Shown in pieces: positions 31,701-43,779 of a stretch of 64,000 bases of DNA. The notes beneath the pieces are model-generated. The model was not told the origin of the DNA. It was given only the letters and a program-made list of their open reading frames with translations, and ran no database searches. The DNA comes from Micractinium sp. NFX-FRZ. Its lineage: Eukaryota; Chlorophyta; Trebouxiophyceae; Chlorellales; Chlorellaceae. The translations under genes were made by a program, and so were the position numbers. Location: the NCBI GenBank assembly GCA_029339195.1, contig JAPTJF010000254.1, forward strand, positions 1 through 64,000. The letters are read 5' to 3'. The stretch's first letter is position 1; each line of letters opens with the position of its first letter.

Positions 31701-34700
31701 CTGCCGCGGGCAGCGTGCTCAGGTGAGGGGGCGGGAGCGGGGCGCGCATGCTGAGCATGCCCCTGTGTGACCCTGCTCGCATACCATGCTGCACCGCGAT
31801 GCGGCCTGCTGTGCGGAGATGTCCGCCAAAGAGGCGACCAGCGGCGGTGTCCCTGCTCGCTTCCCTAGCCCCTTCACTCTGGTGTGCATGCTCTTGCCTG
31901 CCGATGCAGGCAGTACGGCTACTTCCCGCTTCTGACCAAGGTTTCATATCAGTTCCTCACCGACTTTTTAGGTTCGAGTATCGAGAAGAACCAGTTCGCC
32001 GCTGTGTACGACGACTATTTCGTGATGCAGGTGCGTGGGGTGGGCTCAACATGGGGTGTACACAACGTGGCGCGGGGGGCAGCCTGGGATGGCGGGTGGC
32101 GCCGCAGGGTGGGGGGTGGGGACCCCGGGATGGCGGCACAGGCTGGAGCGGCGGTACAGGGTGGGTGAGGATGCGCACGCCATCTCGTGTAGGTGCCTGT
32201 GTTCTGGGATGCCCCCCCCCCCACCCCGCTCCCGCCTCAACACGGGCATGGCGGGGACTGGCGCCCGCCCACCGCCGCATGTGCGCTTCCCCTAGGGGCG
32301 ACCTCTCACGCGCTCACCGCCACCATCTCCGGCCTGCATGCCCTCAAATACGTCCGGCTGCTCAAGCTCTCGCCTCGCCACCCGCCACCTGCTGTTGCTC
32401 CTCGGCCTTGGTCACATCCTTGAGCTCGCCACCCTTGACCTGCACACACCCTTGACCTGCATCCCGGCCCCACCCCCCCACCCCAGACCACCTCCCACCA
32501 CCACGAGCACTGCACCCAAACCACGTACAAACCCGCCCCGATCCGCCGGCCCCTCCGCCCGCCCGCAGGGCAACATGAAGCTCCTGGAGCTCTCCACTTG
32601 CGGAGGCGACCCTTTCCCAGGGCTGTGGTCCCTGAAGAATTCCACGTTCCTTCCCGACATGTACAAGGAGCTCAACGATGGGGCCACCATGGATGGTACG
32701 GTCCCCAAAGAGGCATGGGCCACCAACAGCCGGCTGTGCGCTGGGACGCCCTACACGCCGCCGCCCGCGCCTTCGCCCCCTGCCAAGTGCGGCAGCGTGC
32801 TGGTTCCCGTGCTATGCCCCTCGCCCCCGGCCGCGCCTGCCAAGCGGGAGTTGATGTACCCCTGGGCCACGCAGGTGCGTGGGTGGGTGGGTGGGCCCGC
32901 AAGCCCACTGAGTCGGGAGCGCAGGGATGCAACGGCCGGTCAAAGCCTCAGCAATGTGCGCCTAGGCCGCATCATGATATGTTCACCTCCCGACCGCTGC
33001 CTCCCTGCCTCCTCTCCCCCGCCCTGCAGCAAGACACAGGCGCGCCTCTTGTCAAAGCGGGCGCCACCCCGAGGGACGACGTGGTGAGCTGTGCTGCCAG
33101 CAGGGGAGGGCGCGCTGCCCTCGGCCGGCCGGCCAGCCCCGGTTGCCCTTGAATCGATCCGACGCGACATGTGTCGGGTGTGGCAGTCGTAGAATGAATG
33201 CGGCGACCGGTGTTCATGTGGTGGCACAATAAATTGGAAGCGGGTGGCTGCGCAGCCTAGCAGCAGACCTGGCCGTAGGCGCCTTAGCGGCCCCAGAGGC
33301 ACCGGCCGCCGCCATGCACCTGTTCTCGCCGCCTGCCCGGGCCTCCTTCCCCCGGCCCAACCAGCGCACGCGCCCACTGCTGACTGCACGCCGCGATTGT
33401 GGCGTGCAGGCTGTGGGCCTGTTTTCTTACAGCCGGTTCTACGGGCGGTCAGTTGAGTACACATATAGGTTCGGGCAATCTTTCAAGGCGCCATGGACTG
33501 CCCGCCCCGTGGCAGGTAAGGATCTCTCACTTGCAGCCAGCTGATTAGCTTGCATGGCGTGCTGGGCAGACGAGCACACCACATGTGGCAAGTCTTAGCA
33601 CTGGGCGGCACATTCGCCCGCCTGCCGGGCAGAGAGGCAGGCGGGAGCCAGTGACAAGGCACTTCCAAAAAACATCTCCCCCGCCTGCACCCGCATCCAG
33701 GCGTCTACACGGATCTGGCCTCGGTGCGCAGGTCAGTCTACTGCTAAGCCCCCTGCTGCTGCTGCCGCGCCAGCTGCAGCCTTCCTTGTTACGTCTGTCC
33801 CAGGCAGGGCCGACCATGTTGCTCGCTGCCAGTTCTGCCCCCAAGCGCGCCTGCCGGGCCGGCATCACCGCCAGACCACCCTGGCCCACCCCTGCCCCCC
33901 TGTCTCCCGCCTGACCACGCAGCTGGATCGTGGACACAACCGCTTACTTCGAGGTGCGCGGTGGGTGGCAGGAACACACGGGTGCCGGTGGTCGCGGCGG
34001 GGGCGGGGCACAACCGGCAGCCAGGCCAGGCAGGCTGCCAGCCTTGGCTGAGCGAGCAGGAAGCCCGACTTCCAAGTCGACGGCGCCTTGCAAGGGCGAT
34101 CCCGGGCGGTAGAGGTGTTGGATGCGCAACAGGGGATGTGAGGGGGGAGGGCAGCGTGCAGGCTTCCGGCCGTCGGCATGTGGCGGGCCTGCCACACCAC
34201 ACCTACCGCCATGCCTGCTCCCTGAGCTTGCATGCCGTGCCGGCGGTCTTTGGAAGCCTTGGGGGGAGGGCGGGAACACGCAGGGACGCAGCCCGTTGTC
34301 CTCCCCAGAGTCAGGCGGGCTCCCCTGCCTCCCCAAACTGCTCATCCTACCCCCCTGTGCCCCTTCCTCCACGCCTAGTTTCTCCTGCCCCCCGCAGAAA
34401 ACTTTCTTCCAGTACTACATGGACATCCAGCTCATCGGTGCGCCCTGCATGCTGTGCGCGAAACGAGGTTGAACGAGTGCAAGCAGCAGCCGGGCTGAAG
34501 CAGCAGGGTGCCGGCAGCGACTACCGGCCTGCCTGCATGGGTGCCACGCCACAGCCGTGCCATGCCCGCCGCCGGGCGCTGGCAAGTTTGCAGTGCGCGC
34601 CTTGCTCGCCATGCTCACTTTCCGCGGCCGGCCCTGCCCTCTCCCCTCCCCGCCTGCAGACACCAACACCAACGCCTCCTGGCCGGGCCCAATGCCGGTG

Positions 34701-37057
34701 GCCGCCCAGCAGGCCTTTGCCCGCCACCTGACCACGCTCATCCAGAAGAAGCCCAGCCCGGGTGGGTGCCCCCTCACCTCCCTTCCTCCCCAGCCACGGC
34801 ACCTCTGCAGGGCTCACTGACACACGTGGCCCCGCCATCGTGGCCAGCGGCCCCTGCGGCCTCCTGCTGTCAAGCAGACCCGCCTCTGTCTTGCCCACCA
34901 CCCGCACCCTGCAGGCGGCTCCCCATACGCCGTCGATTACTACTCCTACAAAAATGGGAGGCTGCGGTAAGGGGGGGTGGGGCAGGCCCGGTTCATCAGG
35001 GCAGTGCGTGCACCAGGGGGTAGTGGGGTGAGGGCATGGGGCCACCCGGGGTGAAGCACAGCACAGCAAGGGGGGACATGCGCGGGCACCATGAATGATC
35101 AGCGCTGCCGCCAACTCGCTTTTGCCTCTCCCCCTTGATTCCCCCCCACCTGGCAGGTACTACTGGACTACTAAGAAGGCAAGTCAGTTGGCAAGGGAGT
35201 TGGGGTTGCGGTGGGCAGGACGAGCACTGTGCGGGTGGCAGGGTGCGGACTGAGTGCAGCAAGCGCTGAGCGGGAGGGGGCCGCTGCCGCCCACCCGAGC
35301 CGTGGCGCTGCTTGTTACGTACACGGCCCTGTGTCCCCGCCATGATGTTAGGTGTGGGCTGAAGTTGTGTCGTTCTTCAACTCCGGACTGTGTGAGTTGG
35401 TTGGTGACCCCCGCTGGTGTCATCCAGCAAAGCCCAGCCCCGACGTGAACATTGTTGCTGAGTGGAGTGCGGCAGTGGCAACAGCAGATTCCACCTGCCC
35501 TGCCGTGCATGCCGGTGGATGCTGCATGCCGGTGGTTGCTGCATGCCATGCCAGCGTGCTTTCTGCCTGTGGTTCCCGCCCGGCAACAAGTGACAGCGGC
35601 GGTGGGCTCCGCATGGCACGCCCGGTCATTCGTGCACCCTGGCTTGCCCATGCCTTCGCTCCCACAGCTCCGCCTCCTCGCCTGCCCCGGTACCTGCCAC
35701 CCCCACCCTGCAGACGTGGCCGGCTCCAAGGAAACCAACGGCCCCTTCCAGACCAAGTACATCACCGGCTTCTGGGCCCGATACTACAAGCTGCCCGCAG
35801 ACAAGGGCAGCAACCTGTTGTGAGTGGGCGGCCGGCGGACAAGCGCAGCGGCAATGTGTCCGGCTGACTCGCGAGTGGTCAGCCGGCATGAGCAGCGTGA
35901 TTGTTGAGATTGTGCTCTCTCTGTCCCCGCCAAACCGCGCCCCGGGGCGCCCCAGGTGGGCCCACCGGTGACCCGTGTTCTTATTAGGCGGCTTGTTGAG
36001 TCGGGAGGTGCCCTCGCTGGCCCCTTCCTCGCCCTGCCTCCCTCCGCTTGCCCCCAATCCCACCCTGCCTGACCCGCGCCTCTCCCCCGCCCCGCAGCGA
36101 GACGCTGAGCAACATGGAGAACGTTCTCATCGAGGCTGTGGACCCCGCCCAGGCCTCAGTCCTCTTCCGGATTACGAGCGTGGCAGTGAAGAACGGTGAG
36201 CAGGGGGAGGCCCAGGCGGCCCGGGGGGAGCTGCAGTGCAACAGCTGTGAAGAACGGTGAGGGGAGTTCCCCTGTTGAAGGGCGCGTGGGAGGCTGTGCC
36301 AGTGGGGGCCTCATGGCAGGCCGCCCGGGCAGGCTGGGGGCGCATGCGGGGTGCCGAATCGGAGGGGTTGCAAGCGGGGGTTGCCAGGCAAAGGTGGGGT
36401 TTGCTGGTCGGAGCACGTGTGCGCTGTGCAGCGCAGCGTGGTCAGCAGCCTTGTGGGCGGGCATGGGGTGAGACCTGCCCCTTGGCCAGGAGGGAATGCA
36501 CGCCATGGGAGACCGTGCGGGCATGTAAGAGGGGCGGAGCACCGGCGACCGCTCCATGCCCCACGATCAACTGATCAGGCTTCGCCGGAGCTCTTTCTGT
36601 GTCCGCCTGCATGGGTGACCGAGGGGAAGCTCAGCAGGGACCCTGCTGACTTCCCAGGTGCCTCCCCTGGTCTCCCCTGGCCACGTTGCCGACCCCACCC
36701 CCTCTCCTCACCCCACCCCCGCTGCCGCAGGCTACCTGCCAGTCACGGATGCCCAGGGCAAGCCCACCAGTGAGTGCTCCCCTGCCCGGCCCGCCTGCCT
36801 GGCTGGGTGCAAGCTCGGGCGCAGACCGCAGCCCTTCCAGCCTGTCGCTGGGGTGGAAGGGCTTGGCACATCACCGGGCAGTGGGGCACCGGGGAGTGCG
36901 GCACCGGGTTGGGCAGCCTGGGCGTGCTGCCGCTGCCCGCTGACAGCCACCTTGCTGCCCCCCGCCCCCCCGCCGGGCCCCTCCCCCTGCAGACTGCGCC
37001 GGCAGCGGCACCACCGCCTGCATCAAGGAGCAGGTGTGGCTCAGGCCCAAGATGTGA
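28720..37057 (+). CDS. Large secreted protein of unknown family (648 residues, 23 exons)
   Basis: Exons are 28720-28850, 28952-29107, 29421-29456, 29765-29903, 30180-30245, 30587-30648, 30878-30939, 31653-31722, 31910-32030, 32569-32874, 33030-33083, 33410-33515, 33701-33731, 33923-33953, 34398-34437, 34660-34761, 34915-34966, 35157-35178, 35352-35403, 35714-35819, 36098-36195, 36731-36769 and 36993-37057. All are in phase. I do not recognise the family. An N-terminal signal peptide (ALALAALLLATLQGG) precedes an Ala-rich stretch, then an aromatic-rich globular region with scattered Cys. A Pro-rich linker of extensin style (TPPPAPSPPA, SPPAAPAK) lies in the 32569-32874 exon. Tyr/Trp-rich segments such as FFQYYMDIQLI, RYYWTTKK and ITGFWARYYKL follow. 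The intron after 35178 uses a GC donor. The donor at 35404 is the least certain. It was chosen because it alone keeps the frame through SKETNGPFQTKY. It is likely extracellular or wall-located. Confidence 0.62.
30341..30378 (+). repeat. Two exact copies of a 19-base unit in an intron
   Basis: ACCCAGCAGGTCTGCATGC is repeated head to tail with no change, within the intron between 30245 and 30587. Confidence 0.9.
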
Positions 37058-37898
37058 GGCCTGGCCCTCACGCAGGCGAGGCGGCTGCTCCCACGTGGGG
37101 GAGGCTTGCAGCAGGTGCAGTGGAGGGCACGGCTGCAGCGCATGCTGCATCTCCTGTGTCCACCTGGACCACCGATGGCAAAGGGTGCGCCCCCGCCGAG
37201 CAAAAGCAGGTGTGGCCGGTTGCAGCAGCATGCTGGGCAGCGGCCGCATGGCCAACAGTGCAAGGACCGTCTTTGCCACCTCACCCACCCTCCTGCCCAC
37301 ACCCACACCGTAGCTACTCGCACTAAACTACCGCACTAAAGTCGCATTAATGAACCTGCCCCTATGTGCCTTCCCTCTTAGCACTTATGCTGACCCTGAC
37401 CCCTGGGCATTCTCTCCCTCCCTCTGAGTATCTTTGGCAAGATGCTCCTTCAGAAACCACTGCCCACACCCACACCCGCCTGGCAGTCAATGCCTTGGCA
37501 AACGGCATGCAGTTGAGCACGCCTTCATTGCGCTTTATATAGTGCTATGTAGTAATTGATTCATAATACAAATGATAGTAGTGGCAGGCCTGCCCTCAGT
37601 CTGGGCCAGGCCTTCGTTGCTTATACACGCTGGATGCAGCGCGCCTTGATGCCGTACCGCCAGGGTGCCCATGGCGAGCGTCCGAGGCCCAGGGCCCAGT
37701 TGCAGCAATTTTAAAGCCTTGGTATCCTTTGTTTTAACCAATCAGGCAGGGAGCAGCGACACAGCTACAGTGGGCGACAAGTCCGGGGCGCGCGCGGGAA
37801 CCGCGTTGTGTGCCGCTTATCTTTCTTGCCGTGTCGCCACCGCTTCAGGGCCGGTTGCTTGCCCTGTGTGCCATATACAGAGCTCTCTGTCGCCACAC
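37058..37898. other. Intergenic region before the ERD7-like gene
   Basis: About 840 bases. It holds the 3' UTR of the secreted-protein gene, for which I see no clear TGTAA. A notably AT-rich patch with a TATA-like stretch near 37534-37580 is a candidate promoter core for the next gene, although 320 bases upstream of its start. Confidence 0.45.
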
Positions 37899-40800
37899 AT
37901 GGCAGGAACCGCGAGCGGCAGCAGCCTGCTGCTTTCAATTCCTGGGGCGGAGCTCCACCGGGTGGTGGGGCAGCAACAATGGCTGGTGTGCAGCGCGGCC
38001 ACGCTGACCGTCACCGCCGTCGGGCAAGCAGGGTCGGCGGCGCCGCCAGCGGCGGCGGCGGCGGCGTGCGGCGCCAAGCAGCAGCAGCTCTACCCAGACC
38101 TGTACCAGGGCGGCCCCGCTGCCGGGGCCGGCTCGCAAAGCGGGCATGCACCTGACGTCATTGTGGCAGCAGTGGGCGCCCACTCCTGGCAGCTCCTTCC
38201 CTCCACTCAGACGCTCAAGGTGTGCTGTGCAGGCAGGCAGCAGCTGCAGGCGCGGGTGTGCTGTGTTTGGATGTGCATCCTGCCGTGGGAGCAGCATCAA
38301 CCATTGACCTGTGCAACAGGCTGTGTGCAGGTTATCAGCGCGGGCATACCGGCCACGTGACTGCGGTGCAAGCTGGTGGTGCCCGGTGCTGCCCCGCTTG
38401 CTGCCGGCCCCGTGCTTGCTGTCCCGCCCACAGCCCCTCTCTCCCTCCCACCGGCTGCAGGTGGGGCAACTCACCTTCATATTCAGCACCCCACAGCACG
38501 ACACTTTCCTGTCGGGTAAGCAGCCCACCCTGCAGCCGCGGCAGCAGCAGCCGCCGCGGGGCCTGCGCAGCTCTGCATGCAGCTGCCAGGCTGCCCTGGT
38601 CTGGTCTGCCTACCGCTTGATGCTGCTGCACTGGCGCTGTTTTCCCTCGTGGCCATGCTGGGGGCAGACTTGATTGCGGAGGCTTTGGTTCTGCCTGCGT
38701 AATCACGTGCCAAACCTGTGCACGACTCCACGCCGTGCCTGTCCCGCTGTGCAGTGACGCTGGCGGCAGACGCGGATGTGGCGGCGGTTGGCATGCTGGA
38801 GGCGATACTGGAGGAGGTGACGGTGTACAGGTAGGGGTGGGGGAGGGGGAGGGAGGAGGTGGGGCAGGAGGGAGGGCTGGGCCGCACCCTCAAGGATGAG
38901 GGTCGCCAAGTGGCGGTGACGCTGCACAGGCAGGGGGGGGGAGGGGAAACCAGGGCAGGTGGTGGTGGGCCAGTGATGCTGCGCGGGTGGTGGTGGGCGG
39001 CTGGTGTCGGTGTGCAAGGTTGCCCATGGTGGCTGGTGTGTGTGCGGGTTGTGTGATTGAACCTGCTGGAACTGGTGCACCTGTGGGCTTTGGGTGCATG
39101 GCAGCGGTGCAGCGCACTCCCGCACGGGCATTGGTGCACTGCACAGCCAGCACAGCACAGCACAGCACCGGAGCAGCCCGGCCCCTCGCCTCGCACCCCC
39201 ACCCGCCCACCCCCAAACCACGGCTGCCGCAGGGAGTCGGCAGCGCTCCTGGCCGACCCTCATGCGCAGGCGGGGGAGGCTGTGCTGGCTGAGCACGCCT
39301 TCAAGAGCAGCCTGGCGCAGGGCGTGCACACCACCAGCAAGCGGCTGGCGACAGGGCTTCTGGTGAGGCAGGCGGGGCTAGGGCTGGGGGCAGCGGGCAG
39401 TGACGGACCGGGCGGGCAGTGGAATGCGGCTGTGGGTTCAAACCCAACCTTGGATGCTGCCTGCATCTTACAAGTGTGTGCCCAAGGCCCTTCCTGGAGC
39501 CACACAGTGCTGCATGCCATCTGTACTGCATGCCGTGGAGGCATCACCTGCTGCCCTGAGACTGCACGTTGCGCCCTCACTCCCGCCGCCACTCACGTCC
39601 TCCCCTTGCCCGCCTGCTCCCCTTGCCCACCTTGCTACTCACGCTTGCAGGCGTCTGCCACCTATGCGGCCGCCGGCATCAGCAAGAGCGCCCGACGCCT
39701 CACGCCTGCCGAGCCCACCGCCACCCCGGTGGCCGTCTCGCCTGGCACTAAGAACAGGTGTGGGGAGTGGCCTGGCACTAATAAGTGAGGCCCAATGTTT
39801 GTAAAGGCGCAGGCTGGTGGGCTGCACACCGGCCTGCTTTCAACAGCCTGCGCTATGCACCGTGATGACGTGGCCGCATTCCAGCCGACCAGTTTTGATT
39901 GCTGTGCTGGTTGCTCGCCCCGCCTGCTCCGGCTGACCCACCCGCCGCGCATGCACTCCTGCCGCTCGCTGCCCCCGCCCGCCCGCAGGTTCAAGCAGAC
40001 GGCGCAGGTGGCGGCGCTTGCTGCCAAGGCAATGAACGGGGCAGCCAGCTGCGTGGGGTGGGCGGGGGCCAAAGTGGCCGGCGGAGGTGAGCAGCAGGGC
40101 CGGGTGCTGCCCTTGCTTTGCTTGCCAGCTGGCCGGTGCCGTGACATGCATGCAGGTGCTCTTACGAATCTTGTCTGCTGAGCGTCAGCTGCTGAGGGAT
40201 GAATGAGTAAGATTGATTAAGTTTGAGTAGAATTGAAGATGCCGCCCCTTGCGCCCCATGCGCTGCAGTGCTGTGGGCCGCCGGAGCCGACAAAAAGCTG
40301 AAGGCTGGGGAGGAGCCAAGTGAGCCGGGGTGGTGGTGCTGGCAGCTTCTGGGTGGCTAGATGCTTGCTCCCAGCGTGGGCGGCGCGTGCTTGTCGTGGG
40401 CTGGGTGGGCAGGCGGGCAGGCAAGGGGGGACCGCTGCCTCCCACGGCATCTCAATTCAGCAGCCCGCTCAGCCTCTGTGTCCTAGCACCCCCCTGAGCT
40501 TTTCATGTCATGCCCCTTGCCCGTTGCTGCTAGGCCCGCTGCGCGAGGTGGGCCACGCCGCGCTGCTGGGCTTTGCCGAGGTGAGGCGCTGCTGCGTGCG
40601 GCTCCCGAGTTGTGTTGTTCATTTACCTTCTGTGCCCGCCGCGGTTGGGGGTAGCTGGGAGCGCACCAGCAGTGGAGGGGTGCACGCAGAGCGGGAGCCG
40701 GTGCATGCACTCTGGTCAGCTGTCCTAACATCTCTCTGTACATGAAGATGCTCTGCAAAGCGCGCTTGGTTTTGCTGCAGGTGTGGGAGAGCATGGAGGA

Positions 40801-41767
40801 GGCGGGCAAGACGGTGCTGCTGGCCACGCGGGACGGCACGGCAGAGGTGGTGCGCCAGCGGTGAGGCACGGGTGGGCGGGGCAGGGTGCTTGGTGCTCGC
40901 TGACACAGCGGTGGGGCGAGGCGTGGCTGGGTGGCAGCGCACCCCTGGGTGCGAGCATGCTGCCCTGCGCTGTGGGTGCAGGGAAGGGAGCAGGGCTTGC
41001 TGCAGCAGCTGTGCAGGCTGCAGCACGGCAGTCCCAAAGGGGGGACCTCCCCTGCCAGTGCTGCAGCTCATTCCCCTGCCTTGCGTGCTGCTGGCACCAG
41101 CACGCCACACGCCCATGTGCAGCCTGGCTTCGCCTGGCCCGCCGCCCCCGCCTCGCCTGCAAACACACGCCTCGCCTGCAAACACACTCGTGTGTTGCTC
41201 CTGCGCCGCAGGTATGGGCAGGATGCGGCGGAAGTGAGCGTGGACGGCATGAATGCAGCGGGGCACACCGCAGACGCTGCTCTGGCAGGTGGGTGGCTGG
41301 CTGGCTGCGGCCAGTCCATGCTGCTTGCCAGCGACAGGGGTGGCTGCTGCTGCTGGCCTGCCACCCGCATGACGCGGCTCGTGCCCGCTGCATGCGTTGT
41401 GCCAGCAAGGCCGCTGCCGGCAGGGCGCACGAAATGGAGTGCTACTGCCGCGCATGCGCGGTGATACTATGTGTCCCTAAGCTGTACTGCCCAGTACACG
41501 CTCAGCGTGACAGCCACATGGGCGTCGTTCTGACTGCTCTGCTGCTGCCCCTGCCCTTCCTCCCCTGCCTTGCCCTGTTCTGCAGCCCGCAAGATTGGGG
41601 TGAGAGCTCTGGCCAAGGGAGCAGCCAAGAGCACTGCCAAGGGAGTCATCCACAAGTGGGCGGGCGCCGAGGGGCCAGCGGCTGCTGGTAGTGGGGTCGG
41701 CAGCAGCACCCGCATCAGCAATGCACCACCCACAGCCCCCACGGCGCGCCTGCCTGGGCCCGGCTAG
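37899..41767 (+). CDS. Senescence/spartin-domain protein (ERD7-like)
   Basis: Exons are 37899-38219, 38461-38515, 38755-38830, 39233-39362, 39651-39757, 39989-40086, 40269-40319, 40534-40580, 40781-40860, 41212-41288 and 41586-41767, giving 407 residues. The N-terminal third resembles the plant ERD7 N-terminus (GAELHRVVGQQQWLV, LTFIFSTPQHDTFLS). The C-terminal part is the alpha-helical senescence domain: SLAQGVHTTSKRLATGLL, then VSPGTKNRFKQTAQVAALAAKAMNGAASCVGWAGAKVAG, and DGTAEVVRQRYGQDA with ARKIGVRALAKGAAKSTAKGVI. Family members bind acidic lipids, remodel membranes under cold or drought stress, or act at lipid droplets (spartin). The first exon starts with MAGTASGSSLLLSIPGAEL; no signal peptide is seen. 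Its exact role here is inferred from the family only. Confidence 0.85.
41150..41187 (+). repeat. Two exact copies of a 19-base unit before an ERD7-like exon
   Basis: GCCTCGCCTGCAAACACAC is repeated head to tail about 24 bases before the acceptor of the exon at 41212. It contributes to the pyrimidine/CA-rich tract. Confidence 0.9.
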
Positions 41768-41893
41768 GTACTGCACTGTTGCTGCTCACCCCCGCACGGC
41801 TTTGAGGCATTGATATCACTGCTCAGGTTTTGCATGCATTGGGTTTATTGATTCATCGTGATGCACGTGCCTCAGCATGCCGCGGCACTGCAC

Positions 41894-41898
41894 TGTAA
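41894..41898 (+). terminator. TGTAA polyadenylation signal of the ERD7-like gene
   Basis: TGTAA lies 127 bases after the stop codon. Confidence 0.6.
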
Positions 41899-42526
41899 CT
41901 TTACCTGGAGGGCAACAGCCATGAAGCGCATGAATTATCTGGTGGGGCTGGTGAGTGTGGCCCCCCGGTGCCGCTGCCACCACTTCCCAAGGTTGCTCCC
42001 GCCCCACGCTGAGACTTACATGGCCCCCTTGCGCTCCCCAGGCAGAGCGAGGTGTGAGCCCGTGCTGCTGAGAGCCGCCGGGCCGCACATGTGCTTCCCC
42101 TTGCAGGATAAGAGTCAACACGTTGCCATGAAATGAAAGTTGTACATCAGCCAGACGATACGTACGTGCTACGCCCTGGCTTGCCGTACGGTTGCACTCG
42201 GATTCCCGTGCCCTGCCAACTGCGCCCGCCAGCGCCTGGCACGTCCACTTGTATCAGCGCAGGCGGCCGCCGGATCCGCTGCAGCCACTTTCCAGCTCTG
42301 GGGAGTTCAGCCGTTCAAGTGGGGGGAGGGAAGAAGGTGTGGCGGGGATCGGGTGTGCACTTTGAATGCGCCGCTTGCGTTGTCCGGCGTATGCGATTGC
42401 AGTCTGGTGGGGCAGGCAGGGAGGGCCCGCACTGCCTCCACAGCTGCGTGTGCGATCGATCTCCCAGGTGACTGACAGGGATGCCATGTCGCCACCGACC
42501 CGTCCCTGCCCGCTGCTCGGCTGCAG
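41899..42526. other. Region before the doubtful membrane-protein gene
   Basis: About 630 bases between the ERD7-like gene and the first supported exon of the next candidate. A 5' exon probably lies here. An ATG at 42133 gives a frame to 42467 that is in phase with the exon at 42527. Another frame reads like a plastid transit peptide but lacks an ATG. Neither can be settled from sequence alone. Confidence 0.35.
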
Positions 42527-43136
42527 GTGGGGCAAGTGGTGGACGGGTCTGGTCGTCGCCGGGGTGCTGGTGCTGTGGACCACTCTCATGACGGTGCCCA
42601 CCTACTCATTGGCGGTCCACACCCCCAGCCACCCCAAGGCAAGCCGCTCACAGCAGCAACCAAGCATGCGGCATGGAAGCAATGCAGGGGTTGGTTGTCT
42701 GTCTGACACGTGTGGACTTGGTAGCCATTGGTGGTGGGTGCCTCTTCATCTTCCATCCTGCACCCCTGCTGTGCCCCTGCTGTGCCACCTTTGCCCCCGG
42801 CCGTGCAGGCTCGCCTGCTGCGCCACGAGCTGAGCCAGGCGTGGCAGCACCTGCAGGATGTCTCAGCGGCTGCGGAGGCCGTGCCAGGGTGGCGATGACG
42901 AAGAGTAGGAGGAGGGGAGCACCCCCGCACAGCAACACCAGAGCGTGGAGGAGCTGCAGGCAGCGCTTGCACGTTTCGAGGCGCTGGTGGCAGAGGCCAA
43001 GGCGAACCTGGTGGCGAGGGCGGGCGCCACAAGGCGCACCGACAGCGAAGCAGCGCTGGGGTCGAGGCGGGGCGTGCGGCAGGGGGCAGCAGGCAGCGGT
43101 GTGTCATTTGGGATGGAGCGGCTGGGCACGGCCTAG
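42527..43136 (+). CDS. Candidate small membrane/coiled-coil protein, 5' end unresolved
   Basis: Candidate exons are 42527-42638 (GC donor), 42809-42880 and 42933-43136. Together they encode a hydrophobic helix flanked by Trp (WGKWWTGLVVAGVLVLWTTL), then a heptad-like helical stretch (HELSQAWQHLQDVSAAAEA, VEELQAALARFEALVAEAK) and a basic, Ser/Gly-rich tail ending in TAG. The last intron would be only 52 bases. Without it the frame stops at about 42899. I do not recognise the family. A membrane anchor followed by a coiled coil suggests an organelle-envelope or thylakoid accessory protein, but this is a guess. The model could be wrong in its 5' part. Confidence 0.38.
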
Positions 43137-43779
43137 CTAGTTCAGGGCAGCTGTGTGGGCACCCTCAGAACCACGCTGTCTGCCCTGACAGTCCCACCTT
43201 GCAAAGCGTGTGTAGCTTTAATTCACACAGAGCAGGCAAAGCGTGTTGTGTTTGGGCTCAGCGGTGGCGAGCCTGCAGGCAACTCGACAGGTCAATTCCC
43301 CGCCCCCTGCCCAGCGGCCCCCAACTGGCCTTCCTGCCTGGTTGGGTGCTGGTGGAACACATGGTTGGGTCGTGTGCCGCGGGCAGCTCTGTGATGGCCC
43401 AGGGGTGGTGGCGTGTCTCATGTACTGAGAGACCTTCCTGACCATGCAGGCCCAAGGGCACAATGTCCATGGCATGCTGGGCATGCAGCCTTTCTCGCCC
43501 GCCAGCAGCTGCCTGTTGCCTGCCGTATCCTGCCACGGCCTGCACTGCTGCAAAGGTAAGCTGAGTGTCGGGCTAACCTGAAGTAGGGCCAAATAATTAC
43601 TACAACCGCCGCAGCTTTCAGACCAGTTCCTTCAGGCAGCAGGGGTGCATGTGTGCAAAGTGTTCCGAGGTGCTGCCGCTGCGCCGAGGCGGCCGCCGCC
43701 GCCGCCACAGCATGCACAGCATTCTCGCTCCAAGACTTCTGGGCCTCGCCGGCCCGCTCATCCCATCGGCGCCTGCACA
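43137..43779. other. Intergenic region upstream of the MYND-finger gene
   Basis: About 640 bases with no supported gene. An in-frame ATG at 43645 could extend the following protein by 45 residues of Arg/Pro/Ala-rich sequence. The sequence 43585-43640 is locally AT-richer and may be promoter. Confidence 0.4.

Noticed and set aside
35404..35457. Longer version of the exon at 35352 reaching GTGAAC near 35448
   Set aside because: It would end in phase 0 and force the next exon into a frame without the conserved-looking SKETNGPFQTKY. The shorter exon keeps the frame, although this donor remains uncertain.
39433..39446. tRNA-like B-box sequence TGGGTTCAAACCCA
   Set aside because: No A box, acceptor stem or anticodon arm at the right spacing. 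It lies inside an ERD7-like intron and is simply palindromic.
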